Notes under the pieces: model-generated
Database searches by the model: none
Seen by the model: only the letters and a program-made list of their open reading frames with translations
What the model was told of the DNA's origin: nothing
Program-made: the position numbers and the translations under genes
Part shown: one piece after another, positions 27,283-34,644 of the stretch
Position numbering within the stretch: the stretch's first letter is position 1
How the letters are laid out: the number at the start of each line of letters is the position of its first letter
DNA from: a virus
IMG/VR virus record: IMGVR_UViG_3300032322_001107
Span: 1 to 64,000 of that record
Strand: one strand, 5' to 3'
DNA: 64,000 bases

Positions 27283-28871
27283 AGCTTCTTGAGCGTATCC
27301 AAAAGAGGGAGGAGGTCAACCATGGAGGTACGGCGTTTGACCTCCGCTTCCAGCATGGACTTGTATATACCATGTATATCCAGATCTGCTATATCCTGAT
27401 GGGATATACCTTGGATTGCCGCTTCCGCATTGTTGTCCAGTTGAGATATGATCTTGGCTATAGATGACGGATTCCCTGCCTCGTAGTCCGAGGCCATGAT
27501 GGTCTGAATGTCGCTGTCCGACAATAAATTCCAATTATAATTTGATGCGATGTCCTTGCCGCATAGTAGAAGGTGGGCAACCAACTGCTTCCAAGCCTCT
27601 CCCTTCTGCTCTCCATAGCGGGTTTCGGTGGGCAGGGCTATATGTCCCCCACCCATAGCCATCTTTTTTTTGAGTTGGGCAGACTTAATGCCAAGCAACT
27701 TCGCACACCGATTGGCCAACTCATCCCGCTCAATCCCGTCTTCCAAGACCGAGAGGGCTTGCCCGACTTTGCCCATGGCAATCTGTTTATCCTCAATTGA
27801 GTTTTTATCCAGCGATTCTGCCAATGCTTCAGGATAGATCTTGGCATTTGAGATCAGACTCGCAAGGTCTCCGCCCGAAACCAAGAAGGAATCGGGATCT
27901 CCATCTGGCAGCATAACGGCCCTAACCCTAACACCGAGGCTTGCCAGCCCCGCAAATGCCTTAAATGACGCCTCTCGCCCCGCTTTATCTCCGTCGAATA
28001 CCAAGACAGCCTCTTCGCATAGACGGCGAATGGTGGCCCCGTGGATGGCGGTGAACCCTGTTCCGAGTGGAGCAACAGCATTGTTGATCCCGTTCAAGTG
28101 GCATCTGATAGTATCAATCTGTCCTTCAACAATGACCGCTTGACCCGAATCAATGATAGATCGTTTGGCTTTATCTAGCCCGTAGAGAAGCTTTCCCTTG
28201 TGGAAGATGGAGGATTCGGGGGAGTTGAGATACTTGGCAGGGTGGTTGTCGGTGGTTCTGCCACTAAATCCGACCAGAGTCCCTGCTTCATCCGCTATCC
28301 CGAACATAATCCGATTGGTAAAACGTAGCGTCCCGTTGTCGTAAGTTAGACCCGATAGGGTATGATGATCTGCTGATCTCTCTGTATTACCAAAAAGGCT
28401 ATACCTGTTCGGGGCGAATCCAATCTTCCAATCCTCGCAGATCTCCTTATTGAATCCTCGTTCCTTGAGAATCCTTCGGGCCTCGACCCCCTCCTTACTT
28501 AAAAGCAAACTGAAAAATTGTTGGTGGGCCTTATAGACTACCGATACCAAGCCCCTTCGCAGCTTGTCCGCTTCAGATTCCTGCTCCTCAATAGCTATGC
28601 CAGCCTTGGCCCCAAGCTTTCTTACAGCTTCGGGGAAGTTGATCTTGTCCATCTCCATGACAAAGCGGAAGACCGACCCCCCCGCCCCGCATCCAAAGCA
28701 ATGGTAGGTGTTCTTCTCATCATTAATAAAGAAGGATGGACTCTTCTCCCGATGGAAGGGACACAAGGCAGAGAATCGCCCGCCCCTCTGTTTCACAGGG
28801 AAGTAATCCCCTGCTACTTCAGAGAGACGGACGTTCGCCGCTATCGAAGCAATGGTTGTATCAGAGATCAA
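27279..28871 (-). CDS. dnaG: DNA primase, DnaG type
   Basis: The 530-residue protein has a CHC2 zinc finger (C37, H40, C58, C61), a RNA-polymerase domain with 'GFSGRTTDNHPAKYLNSPES', and a TOPRIM domain with 'VEGQID' (E249) and 'DGDKAG' (D293, D295). It makes RNA primers at the replication fork. The helicase-binding end is shorter than in cellular DnaG. The start is a TTG at 28871 that overlaps the stop of the tiny membrane-protein gene upstream. It works with the DnaB-type helicase at 47721. Confidence 0.95.
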   Translation of the reverse strand: MISDTTIASIAANVRLSEVAGDYFPVKQRGGRFSALCPFHREKSPSFFINDEKNTYHCFGCGAGGSVFRFVMEMDKINFPEAVRKLGAKAGIAIEEQESEADKLRRGLVSVVYKAHQQFFSLLLSKEGVEARRILKERGFNKEICEDWKIGFAPNRYSLFGNTERSADHHTLSGLTYDNGTLRFTNRIMFGIADEAGTLVGFSGRTTDNHPAKYLNSPESSIFHKGKLLYGLDKAKRSIIDSGQAVIVEGQIDTIRCHLNGINNAVAPLGTGFTAIHGATIRRLCEEAVLVFDGDKAGREASFKAFAGLASLGVRVRAVMLPDGDPDSFLVSGGDLASLISNAKIYPEALAESLDKNSIEDKQIAMGKVGQALSVLEDGIERDELANRCAKLLGIKSAQLKKKMAMGGGHIALPTETRYGEQKGEAWKQLVAHLLLCGKDIASNYNWNLLSDSDIQTIMASDYEAGNPSSIAKIISQLDNNAEAAIQGISHQDIADLDIHGIYKSMLEAEVKRRTSMVDLLPLLDTLKKL

Positions 28872-29026
28872 AAACTAAGCGGATTAGGATTTGTTTCCAT
28901 CTCTTCAACGCGAGGCAAGACATAGATCTTGTCCTTGGTTGGTTTGCGCGGAGCCTCTACTGCCGAGATGATGGCAACAAAAACCGATAGCGAAACCATC
29001 ATTGCTATGTATTTATTCCAGTTCAT
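28868..29026 (-). CDS. 52-residue single-pass membrane protein
   Basis: The product begins 'MNWNKYIAMMVSLSVFVAII', a single transmembrane segment at about residues 6-22, followed by a short charged tail rich in Pro, Lys and Glu. No family recognised. It is linked to the 29023 gene by ATGA and to the primase by TTGA, so it is expressed with replication genes. Confidence 0.6.
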   Translation of the reverse strand: MNWNKYIAMMVSLSVFVAIISAVEAPRKPTKDKIYVLPRVEEMETNPNPLSF

Positions 29027-29118
29027 TTCTTTCTGTATTTGGTTATTTGATCGATGTTGTAGTAGATGATGTATCCGAAAACGAATACAAACATGGTAAT
29101 AAAGAATGCGTCAATCAT
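29023..29118 (-). CDS. 31-residue membrane peptide
   Basis: The product is one hydrophobic helix (FFITMFVFVFGYIIYY) with a basic end (KYRKK). The ATGA overlaps at both ends, with 29115 and 29026, support translation. Function unknown; tiny helices like this can act on host membranes. Confidence 0.55.
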   Translation of the reverse strand: MIDAFFITMFVFVFGYIIYYNIDQITKYRKK

Positions 29119-29360
29119 ACGAGGCAGAGATCTTCCTGATCGTAGAGTTGACCGAGATCGCGAAAATTCTCCAAGATTTTACCCATCAAATCATTGGATA
29201 CGATATCTTCAATGTCGATAAAGTGTTGACGTTCCAGCTTTCTGCATTCTACCACACTCATGGTTAGCTCAATGTTACTTGAGTCGTTCCAGATTGTGAC
29301 CCTTCCCCTGCAACGCTTTTCGGCGTTGAGGCCAGCCTTAGTTATGTGATGATGTGTCAT
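29115..29360 (-). CDS. small protein, unknown
   Basis: An 81-residue protein, basic at the N terminus (THHHITKAGLNAEKRCRG) and acidic at the C terminus (IEDIVSNDLMGKILENF). ATG 29360 overlaps the stop of the gene before (ATGA); six upstream codons in the same frame are unlikely to be used. No family recognised. Confidence 0.6.
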   Translation of the reverse strand: MTHHHITKAGLNAEKRCRGRVTIWNDSSNIELTMSVVECRKLERQHFIDIEDIVSNDLMGKILENFRDLGQLYDQEDLCLV

Positions 29361-29551
29361 TGGTCTCTCCCGTGCCATTGAAGCGGGGCAAGTTCATCGA
29401 CTGCCATGCTGTAAATTAGTTCCCTCTGACTGTCACTCAATGGATTTCCAACATTGACTGAGTTTCTCAGTATAGTGATGGCACTCCTGACATTGGCGAT
29501 GAGGATGTTGTTTCTTCCGAAGTCTTCACTGTGTGGATTTTTAGTTTTCAT
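29357..29551 (-). CDS. small helical protein, unknown
   Basis: A 64-residue protein that begins MKTKNPHSEDFG and has a helical core (NNILIANVRSAITILR) and an acidic end (MAVDELAPLQW). The start is set at 29551 because of the ATG and because it overlaps the previous gene by 11 bases, as other genes of this run do. Function unknown. Confidence 0.6.
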   Translation of the reverse strand: MKTKNPHSEDFGRNNILIANVRSAITILRNSVNVGNPLSDSQRELIYSMAVDELAPLQWHGRDQ

Positions 29552-29735
29552 GGTTTGTGTGTTTGATGGAGATCCAATCCTCCGTTTGTTGGTATGCGTC
29601 CAGACGGGGAACCCAAGGAACATTGCTGCACCATGAGATTCCTTCCGCCAGAAGCGAAGGTTGTTTAGGTTTGCGGACAAGCAGCATGAGGTCATGCCAC
29701 AGATCACAAACAAATCTTACTTGATTTTTAGACAT
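29541..29735 (-). CDS. small protein, unknown
   Basis: A 64-residue protein (MSKNQVRFVCDLWHDLMLLV...). The start is strongly supported by AGGAGG six bases upstream of the ATG at 29735. A hydrophobic stretch, WHDLMLLV, and several tryptophans are present. No family recognised. It overlaps the stop of the small gene at 29728 by eight bases. Confidence 0.6.
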   Translation of the reverse strand: MSKNQVRFVCDLWHDLMLLVRKPKQPSLLAEGISWCSNVPWVPRLDAYQQTEDWISIKHTNHEN

Positions 29736-29823
29736 AGGAATCCTCCTGACGTTGGCATTCCGCTTTAATGTCCTCCAAACTTGATGCCCTCCCAAAACTC
29801 AAAGTGGGTCTTCCCGCAGGCAT
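29728..29823 (-). CDS. 31-residue peptide, unknown
   Basis: The product MPAGRPTLSFGRASSLEDIK... is 31 residues. The start ATG shares one base with the stop of the upstream gene (TGATG), and the stop overlaps the next start by eight bases. This coupling is the main evidence. It carries the AGGAGG of the next gene within its own end. Confidence 0.45.
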   Translation of the reverse strand: MPAGRPTLSFGRASSLEDIKAECQRQEDSYV

Positions 29824-30053
29824 CAGTCCACATTGGAAACCTCCGTGTTTTTAACCATGCGATAGACCTTGATTGTGTCCCGCAAGTCATCCCTGTTCCA
29901 CTTGTTGAAGGTGGGCAAGATTGATCGATTGCGGATTCTATATCCGTTGCGGATTGCGTTGCGTAGAACGCTGTCCATCAGGATCATGTTGGGCAACGTT
30001 GGTTTGAATGATTGGATTTTAGTTTTCATGGGTGTGCTTGTTATGTTAGACAT
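29823..30053 (-). CDS. small basic protein, unknown
   Basis: A 76-residue basic protein (IRNGYRIRNRSILPTFNKWN...). The ATG at 30053 overlaps the preceding stop by eight bases (ATGTCTAA), the same junction as at 29735, which supports this start over an internal ATG at 30029. No known domain. Confidence 0.55.
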   Translation of the reverse strand: MSNITSTPMKTKIQSFKPTLPNMILMDSVLRNAIRNGYRIRNRSILPTFNKWNRDDLRDTIKVYRMVKNTEVSNVD

Positions 30054-30291
30054 TGTCCGTCACCTGACGTTCAATGAAAAGTAGCTGGTCAATCCACGAT
30101 TTCCCGCCCGAAGAAGGCGAGGCTCCCGCCCCAGTGGTAGAGAAACCCTTTGTCCCTCCACCCTTGACCAGTAAAGAGAAGGAGGCAATCCGCTTTGCGG
30201 CCTTGCGGAATCGACCCGATAGAAAGGGAAGGGGAGCCAGACGGCGAGCGGGGGAAAAGAAGTGGGCAACAAAAGGCAAATAGGTGTTCAT
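30046..30291 (-). CDS. small basic Pro/Arg-rich protein, unknown
   Basis: An 81-residue basic protein (FFSPARRLAPLPFLSGRFRK, then a Gly/Ser-rich stretch). ATG 30291 overlaps the preceding stop (ATGA). Unusual GC-rich composition; no domain recognised. Confidence 0.5.
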   Translation of the reverse strand: MNTYLPFVAHFFSPARRLAPLPFLSGRFRKAAKRIASFSLLVKGGGTKGFSTTGAGASPSSGGKSWIDQLLFIERQVTDNV

Positions 30292-30557
30292 GCGGTTCTC
30301 CAGAATCGTAGCTTCTTCTTTCCGCCCTCTGTCACCATGCGCGTAGGGTAGCACTTTCCGTTGCGGCGTCCCTGTTTTGAGGCGAGCGAGCGCAGAAAAT
30401 TCCAATCAGTTTCTAATCCAGTATCAGGCCAAGCAAAGGATTGGCCCACCTCTAGTTTTGAAAGCATAAAGGGAAGGGGATGGACGAGCGGCCCTCTCTC
30501 CCCCTTGCGGGGGAGGAGGACTTTGTCATCTATCGTGATGGTATAGGTGCGCTTCAT
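30288..30557 (-). CDS. DUF7303-like small phage protein
   Basis: The 89-residue protein has 'LEVGQSFAWPD', then 'LRSLASKQGRRNGKCYPTR' and ends in 'KKLRFWRTA'. The pattern 'A-x(2)-G-x(3)-GKK(f/y)-x-TR... RVWR' is that of small phage proteins of the DUF7303 kind, role unknown. The ATG at 30557 starts 'MKRTYTITIDD'. It is coupled to the next gene by ATGA. Confidence 0.6.
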   Translation of the reverse strand: MKRTYTITIDDKVLLPRKGERGPLVHPLPFMLSKLEVGQSFAWPDTGLETDWNFLRSLASKQGRRNGKCYPTRMVTEGGKKKLRFWRTA

Positions 30558-30576
30558 AGATCGGTGTGGAGTTGTT

Positions 30577-30774
30577 TCATTCTTCGTCCTCCGTCTGGCG
30601 AGGCTCTGGATCAACGTTTAGCGAAGCCTCATGGTTAATGATCTCGCGTTCTGTCCATCCGTAGTAGGGATTGGTGTTGAGGCCGCGACGATGCTCGTCA
30701 TCCATTGTCCTATACAGGTCGCGGCGGAAGTCATCCCGCAATTCCCGAAGGAATTCTCTGTCGAATTCAGTCAT
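30577..30774 (-). CDS. small charged protein, unknown
   Basis: A 65-residue acidic, Arg-rich protein (TEFDREFLRELRDDFRRDLY). The ATG at 30774 has AAAGGAG seven bases upstream. The start overlaps the preceding stop by eight bases. The tail is strongly acidic (ETEDEE type). No family recognised. Confidence 0.6.
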   Translation of the reverse strand: MTEFDREFLRELRDDFRRDLYRTMDDEHRRGLNTNPYYGWTEREIINHEASLNVDPEPRQTEDEE

Positions 30775-30934
30775 TGTGTTTTTCTCCTTTTGTTTTTGTT
30801 CCAGCATCGTGTCCATTCCAGTAGTCAGAATGGCGCTTTCCTAGTGGGTAGGGGTTGTTTTTTGGGAGATTGGCTTTGCCATCCCGAAATCCCTCCATCC
30901 ATGCCTTGGGAAGTTTTGGTTTTAGGCTTGTCAC
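30767..30934 (-). CDS. RMF-like small protein
   Basis: A 55-residue protein with 'AWMEGFRDGKANLPKNNPYP' and 'SDYWNGHDAG'. The spacing of 'G-x-x-DG', 'NPY' and 'YWNGHDAG' resembles ribosome-modulation-factor-like peptides found in phages. The GTG at 30934 overlaps the upstream stop (GTGA) and is taken as the start. A role in translation is inferred from resemblance only. Confidence 0.5.
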   Translation of the reverse strand: MTSLKPKLPKAWMEGFRDGKANLPKNNPYPLGKRHSDYWNGHDAGTKTKGEKHND

Positions 30935-31110
30935 AGTGTCTTTCCTTTCGATGGGGCTTGGGTCACGATAGCTTTGCAAGCAGAACGTGCCGCCGCTTCG
31001 ACTCTGTCGATAGTTTCTTGTGACACTCTGGAAAACTTGTGGGCGCGATTTGCCTCTGCGAATTCCAGAATGTATTTTTTGACTTTGGATTTATTGATTA
31101 GACTGTTCAT
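30931..31110 (-). CDS. small basic helical protein, unknown
   Basis: A 59-residue, Lys/Arg/Ala-rich helical protein (KKYILEFAEANRAHKFSR, then DRVEAAARSACKAIV). ATG 31110; an in-frame extension upstream runs into the intergenic hairpin and is unlikely. No family recognised. Confidence 0.55.
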   Translation of the reverse strand: MNSLINKSKVKKYILEFAEANRAHKFSRVSQETIDRVEAAARSACKAIVTQAPSKGKTL

Positions 31111-31150
31111 GGTGTATTTTGTGTGGTTTATTCGGGGAAGGTTCCCCCTG

Positions 31151-31182
31151 CTATCCTCCCGCCCGAATTGACGGGAGGATAG
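31151..31182. other. perfect 11-bp hairpin downstream of the DUF932 gene
   Basis: CTATCCTCCCG (31151-31161) pairs perfectly with CGGGAGGATAG (31172-31182) across a ten-base loop. It lies directly after the DUF932 gene. No T-run follows on either strand, so it may be an mRNA-stabilising or processing hairpin rather than a terminator. Confidence 0.65.
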
Positions 31183-31193
31183 ACGGGACAACC

Positions 31194-32231
31194 CTAGTTG
31201 GCTAGGACTGCTTGTCTGACTGCCTCGCGGCCCCGCGAGAGCATCTTGTCACGATCTCCCGCGAGCATACCGATGAAGTTGCGCTTATGCTCTGCTGCTG
31301 AACCGAGTTGCGAGCGATAAACACGCGAGGCAAGGTTAGCTTTACGCCCCGTGCCGTTACCGCTTGTCCAGTATTCCGTTGCACCATTGGCGAGGTCATA
31401 CAGGTTGCGACCATTGTTCCCGATGCCATTAGCAAACAAATCAGCAATTTCCCGTGCCGCATTCATCGAACGGGTAGCGAGTTTGTTTTCCTTGGCATCT
31501 GTGGTCATGCAGAAATATCCCGCAGCCATTGCAAGCGCATCATTAGCGTCACACGCATGGTTTGCAAGGTATTCCATGACTTTGACAAGCTCAACACGCC
31601 CCTTGAGGATAGCGTTCAGGAGGTCACCGAGACCTTCCAAGGCAAACTCTGCATTTTTGGTATGGTAAACCTTCAAGACGTTTTCTGCCGCATCCCGTGA
31701 CCATTGGAACGTATTCATGCAGACAATACGGATTGCGGAATCGAAAGATTCCATAGCAATCGTGCCATCATGCGAGGTTACGAAATTCAAATTAGCTTTG
31801 AATTTGTCCCCATTGATGACCATGTCGGAATTCCCGATATCGCAGGAAATGGAAAACTTTTTTCCACGCTCCAACGTGCAGACCGATGTCACCTTGCAAT
31901 CAAGATCCCGAAGGGATTTTTGCATGACGTTCCAGATTTCGCGGTTGCTGATCACTTTATATCCCGCTTTGGGAATGTGCAAAGGAACCAAGGCATCCCG
32001 CCCTGAGAGATCAGGGCGAACTTTGCGATGGTCTGCAACGAGAACTTTGTAGTCTTCAAGCGTTGCCTGTTCCCCGTCCACCTGAACGTAAGCGGGGGAC
32101 TCGATGATATCGAACAGCAAAGGAGAAACTTCCTGATCTCCAATTGCTGAAACGTGTTGCGCGAGCCCGTGCCATTCGGTTCCTTGAACGGAAAGAACGA
32201 TGTCATGCGGTTGTTCGATTTTGTGACTCAT
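31194..32231 (-). CDS. DUF932 / phage-plasmid-like protein
   Basis: The 345-residue protein fits DUF932 (phage/plasmid-like protein TIGR03299 relatives): 'GTEWHGLAQHV' at the N terminus, 'YKVISNREIWNVMQKSLRD', a central 'FSISCDIG' and 'NFVTSHDGTIAMESFDSAIRIVCMNT', and a helical C terminus. Function is not established; these proteins are widespread in phages and plasmids and often accompany early genes. The ATG at 32231 follows an 80-base leader that starts from the promoter at 32321-32348 and contains a palindrome. Confidence 0.8.
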   Translation of the reverse strand: MSHKIEQPHDIVLSVQGTEWHGLAQHVSAIGDQEVSPLLFDIIESPAYVQVDGEQATLEDYKVLVADHRKVRPDLSGRDALVPLHIPKAGYKVISNREIWNVMQKSLRDLDCKVTSVCTLERGKKFSISCDIGNSDMVINGDKFKANLNFVTSHDGTIAMESFDSAIRIVCMNTFQWSRDAAENVLKVYHTKNAEFALEGLGDLLNAILKGRVELVKVMEYLANHACDANDALAMAAGYFCMTTDAKENKLATRSMNAAREIADLFANGIGNNGRNLYDLANGATEYWTSGNGTGRKANLASRVYRSQLGSAAEHKRNFIGMLAGDRDKMLSRGREAVRQAVLAN

Positions 32232-32283
32232 ATGTGTGGTTTTTTCTATGTGTGGTTTTGTTTTTGTTCGCCGCCCTTTGTCA

Positions 32284-32297
32284 CCCTCAATTGAGGG
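32284..32297. promoter_or_regulatory. 14-bp perfect palindrome, candidate operator
   Basis: CCCTCAATTGAGGG is a perfect palindrome. It lies 24-37 bases downstream of the -10 box of the DUF932 promoter and about 55 bases upstream of its start codon, within the predicted leader. It is also adjacent to one copy of the GTGACAAGG motif. Either an operator or an mRNA hairpin could be formed. Confidence 0.45.
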
Positions 32298-32320
32298 GCA
32301 GAGTTTGTCGAACGAAATTG

Positions 32321-32348
32321 AATCTATTCGGGAAAGCTTTGTTGTCAA
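32321..32348 (-). promoter_or_regulatory. predicted minus-strand promoter for DUF932 gene
   Basis: On the minus strand TTGACA (32348-32343) is followed after 16 bases by TAGATT (32326-32321). The leader to ATG 32231 is about 85 bases, longer than at other operons in the window. Confidence 0.5.
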
Positions 32349-32513
32349 ATGTTTTTTTTGACATGGAAAGAAAAAAGATTTTGCCCCTTGTCACCTTGTT
32401 TTTCGGGAGTGTCATCATAGCGGGGCGGGAAAGAAAATCGTTTTGCGGGGCATTTAAAGCGCGAAAATCGGGCGGGACGGGGCGGAGGATCGGACTCCGC
32501 GCACCCTGTCACC

Positions 32514-32759
32514 CTATCCGCCGAAAAGGGCAACGTTCAGGTCTCGCGCCTTTGTCTGTTGTCCCGCATGCTCTACGGCTTGCCAAGTGTCCCCGATTAG
32601 GGCGGAAACAATATCGTGCGCGTAAACGCTCCCCGTTTCGGTGTAGTCTCCCTCTACTGTCGCGAGGCGGATGTTTCCCTTGCGATTATCTGCCATAGTC
32701 GCGAACCATCCGTTACGGAGGCGGAATCGCGTCCCTTTCTTTATATCATTTGTTTTCAT
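32514..32759 (-). CDS. small phage protein with conserved DNA-mod/early-type fold, unknown
   Basis: An 81-residue protein beginning 'MKTNDIKKGTRFRLRNGW', then 'ADNRKGNIRLATVEGDYTE' and 'GSVYAHDI'. This 'K(K/R)GT-x-(F/V)-x-LRNGW... GSVY-x-HDI' pattern recurs in phages without a known function. The start at 32759 is ATG; a GTGACAAGAG block stands about 30 bases upstream. Confidence 0.65.
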   Translation of the reverse strand: MKTNDIKKGTRFRLRNGWFATMADNRKGNIRLATVEGDYTETGSVYAHDIVSALIGDTWQAVEHAGQQTKARDLNVALFGG

Positions 32760-32801
32760 TTGTATTTTTTTGCTCTGTTTTTCTCTTGTCACCTTCAGGA
32801 A

Positions 32802-33053
32802 TCAAAGCGAATCCCCAGCCCGTGCAACCTTCGCTCTGACAATGGCGTTGTGCATTGCGTTTCGTTTATCAATCGCAACGTCAAATTTCAGGTTTAATTT
32901 ATCGTATTCTTTCGCGAGGTGTTGCGCTGTTTCGGACTCTCCGCCCGAATAATCGTCTGCAAGAGCAATTGCGGCCCCTGCAATCTTCATTGCTTCAAAG
33001 AATAGATCTTGCAAGGCGGAATCCCCTTGCCCGTTTTCATGGTCTTTTTTCAT
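32802..33053 (-). CDS. small helical protein, unknown
   Basis: An 83-residue protein, helical throughout (LQDLFFEAMKIAGAAIALAD, then ETAQHLAKEYDKLNLKF). ATG 33053 starts 'MKKDHENGQGDS'; the longer frame upstream would include the GTGACAAGG element and is rejected. No family recognised. Confidence 0.55.
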   Translation of the reverse strand: MKKDHENGQGDSALQDLFFEAMKIAGAAIALADDYSGGESETAQHLAKEYDKLNLKFDVAIDKRNAMHNAIVRAKVARAGDSL

Positions 33054-33131
33054 TTTGGTTTTTAGTTGGGGATTTTCCCCGTGTTGCCCCCTTGTCACAC
33101 TCAAAGGGGCAAAGGCGGGAAAGACAGCCCG

Positions 33132-33992
33132 TCAGTGAACACCGATAGCAATCGGGACGCCCCGAAACTTTTCAGAGCCACAGGCATGACCTGACGGGGT
33201 GCAATCGCCACACTTGCCAGAGCAAACAAAAACCCGTTTGCCAGCCTGTTCCCTAACGTCCCGCGCATAATCCGCGAAACCCTCATTCCGCTTTGATTGA
33301 TAGGCTCGCCCGTGATCCTTGGCGGTATTCACCGCGATGAATTCTCCCCGTGCAATGGGAAGTTTCGCCACCGCTTCTTTCTCAGCGTCTGAACCATTGC
33401 CACCGCTGGAAAGGTTCAACAGGTAGTTAGAAGGCCAGCGTCCGCCCGTTGCCTGATCATAAGACAGAAGCAAGCGCCAGCTTTTAGAGTAGCCGTAAAC
33501 CTGAAGATCAGGACGGGCGAAACAAAGGCGCATCCAGAACGCGAGGATTTCGGGGGACGCGAAGTCTCCATCAACATACAAGCGGACAATGGCATTTTGT
33601 GGAAGCTTCATCCAAGCCGCGACTATTTCATCCCGCCCCTCTTTAGTTCGGAGGCGAATACTGTTGACCAGTTGGCGCATGAAAGCCGCAGGATAGCGCC
33701 ATGCCTTGAAACTGTAGCAGAATCCCCCCATTAGCTCACCATTTGCCCCGTAAAGGCATTTACCAGCTTGGGGGCAATCAATCCCCGCGAGACTGGAGAA
33801 CGCATAGAATGGAAGCTTGGAATTTCCACCCTCCGCAAAAACGGCGGGAAGCTTCCCCGAATCGATGCGTTTAAAGCAGGATTGCCAACCGATCCCGCGA
33901 GACATAAAGAGATCGCGCAAAGGTTCAACGGATTGCGCTTCCACGCATTGCAGAGCCCCCGAATAGAGGGAAAGAGTGAATTGTTTTTTCAT
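33132..33992 (-). CDS. GP88-like cysteine-rich protein
   Basis: The 286-residue protein follows the GP88 family (mycobacteriophage Gp88 type): 'CPQAGKCLYGANGELMGGFC' early, 'YPAAFMRQLVNSI', the 'IVRLYVDGDFASPEIL-x-FW' block and 'VYGYSKSW'. The C terminus adds a cysteine cluster 'CSGKCGDCTPSGHACG'. The conserved cysteines may bind a metal or iron-sulphur cluster. The family occurs in phages and its activity is unknown. It stands first in its transcript. Confidence 0.75.
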   Translation of the reverse strand: MKKQFTLSLYSGALQCVEAQSVEPLRDLFMSRGIGWQSCFKRIDSGKLPAVFAEGGNSKLPFYAFSSLAGIDCPQAGKCLYGANGELMGGFCYSFKAWRYPAAFMRQLVNSIRLRTKEGRDEIVAAWMKLPQNAIVRLYVDGDFASPEILAFWMRLCFARPDLQVYGYSKSWRLLLSYDQATGGRWPSNYLLNLSSGGNGSDAEKEAVAKLPIARGEFIAVNTAKDHGRAYQSKRNEGFADYARDVREQAGKRVFVCSGKCGDCTPSGHACGSEKFRGVPIAIGVH

Positions 33993-34004
33993 TAGGTGTT
34001 GGTG

Positions 34005-34208
34005 TTAGTGTTGAAAGAAACTATTGACAAGGGAAACCCCGAAAACAAACAAGACACTCCCCCCCACGCATAGCGCAAAGAAAGAAGCCTGCTTGAATTC
34101 TCGCATGATCCCGTGAACGTAGAATGACGCACGGGACGGATTTTTAATGATGGCGCGAACGTGCAAGGCGCATCGTCCGCCCGATGATGATGGATTAGTT
34201 TTTTTCAT
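34005..34208 (-). CDS. small membrane protein
   Basis: A 67-residue protein whose C-terminal 25 residues form one hydrophobic segment (FFALCVGGSVLFVFGVSLV); the N-terminal half is basic and Ser-rich. ATG 34208; a longer upstream frame lacks a start signal. No family recognised. Confidence 0.5.
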   Translation of the reverse strand: MKKTNPSSSGGRCALHVRAIIKNPSRASFYVHGIMREFKQASFFALCVGGSVLFVFGVSLVNSFFQH

Positions 34209-34272
34209 GGTGTTGCGGGATTGTCTCCCCTGCTCCCCGCGAGACAGAGCCCACGGGGAGACGGGGAAGCAA

Positions 34273-34644
34273 TTAATCCATCCCCGATTCGGGTTGCAAG
34301 TAGGGAGCCGAACCGATGCCATAAGCCGCCGCTAGGCGAGCAAAGGCAAAATCCAGATCCCCGCTTTGTGCGCGATTCCTGCGCAATGCATAGACCTTCG
34401 CCGCATTAGTCCGATCAGGATGACGGCAAAGCTCATAGAAAGCTTCGCGAAGGCAATCTTGAACCTCCACGCCCCGCGCCCGAACCCGAACCACATTGCC
34501 AAAAACTTCCTTCGTAGCCTCGCCCCCGAACAAGGCAAAGTCCAAGGCATAGATGGCCGACCATCTACGCTCGCTAGTGGATTCCTGATCATTACGCACG
34601 GCGGAAAGGTTCCCCGTGCCCGTTGTGGTGCATGTGTTTTCCAT
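34273..34644 (-). CDS. helical protein, unknown
   Basis: A 123-residue protein with a helical core (SERRWSAIYALDFALFGGEA, VRARGVEVQDCLREAFYELC) and a 'RTNAAKVYALRR' motif. Its start lies next to the divergent control region at 34645-34864. No family recognised; an early regulator or replication accessory is possible but unsupported. Confidence 0.55.
   Translation of the reverse strand: MENTCTTTGTGNLSAVRNDQESTSERRWSAIYALDFALFGGEATKEVFGNVVRVRARGVEVQDCLREAFYELCRHPDRTNAAKVYALRRNRAQSGDLDFAFARLAAAYGIGSAPYLQPESGMD

Larger units (their letters stand above)
32277..33100 (-). repeat. five intergenic copies of GTGACAAGG-type motif
   Basis: On the minus strand, five non-coding spacers carry a similar block near 32277-32286, 32386-32395, 32505-32515, 32785-32796 and 33091-33100: roughly purine-purine-G-(G/T)-GTGACA-(A/G)-GGG. 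Each lies just after a stop codon or in a leader, mostly 35-55 bases before a start codon. No shared -10 box follows. A regulatory or mRNA-processing element is inferred. Confidence 0.5.

Noticed and set aside
30336-31245. Further GTCAC-type matches at about 30330, 30925 and 31245
   Set aside because: These lie inside coding sequence and lack the purine-rich context of the five intergenic copies.
32287-32364. 25-codon minus-strand frame starting at ATG 32364
   Set aside because: It covers the predicted DUF932 promoter and ends in its palindrome; without a ribosome site or homologue it cannot be claimed.
32345-32533. 62-codon minus-strand frame
   Set aside because: It overlaps the stop of the 32514 gene and covers repeat elements; composition is Pro/Arg-rich without a start signal.
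32144-32698. Plus-strand open frame of 184 codons
   Set aside because: It spans the promoter, palindrome and GTGACAAGG elements of the minus-strand genes and has unusual composition, so it is probably non-coding.
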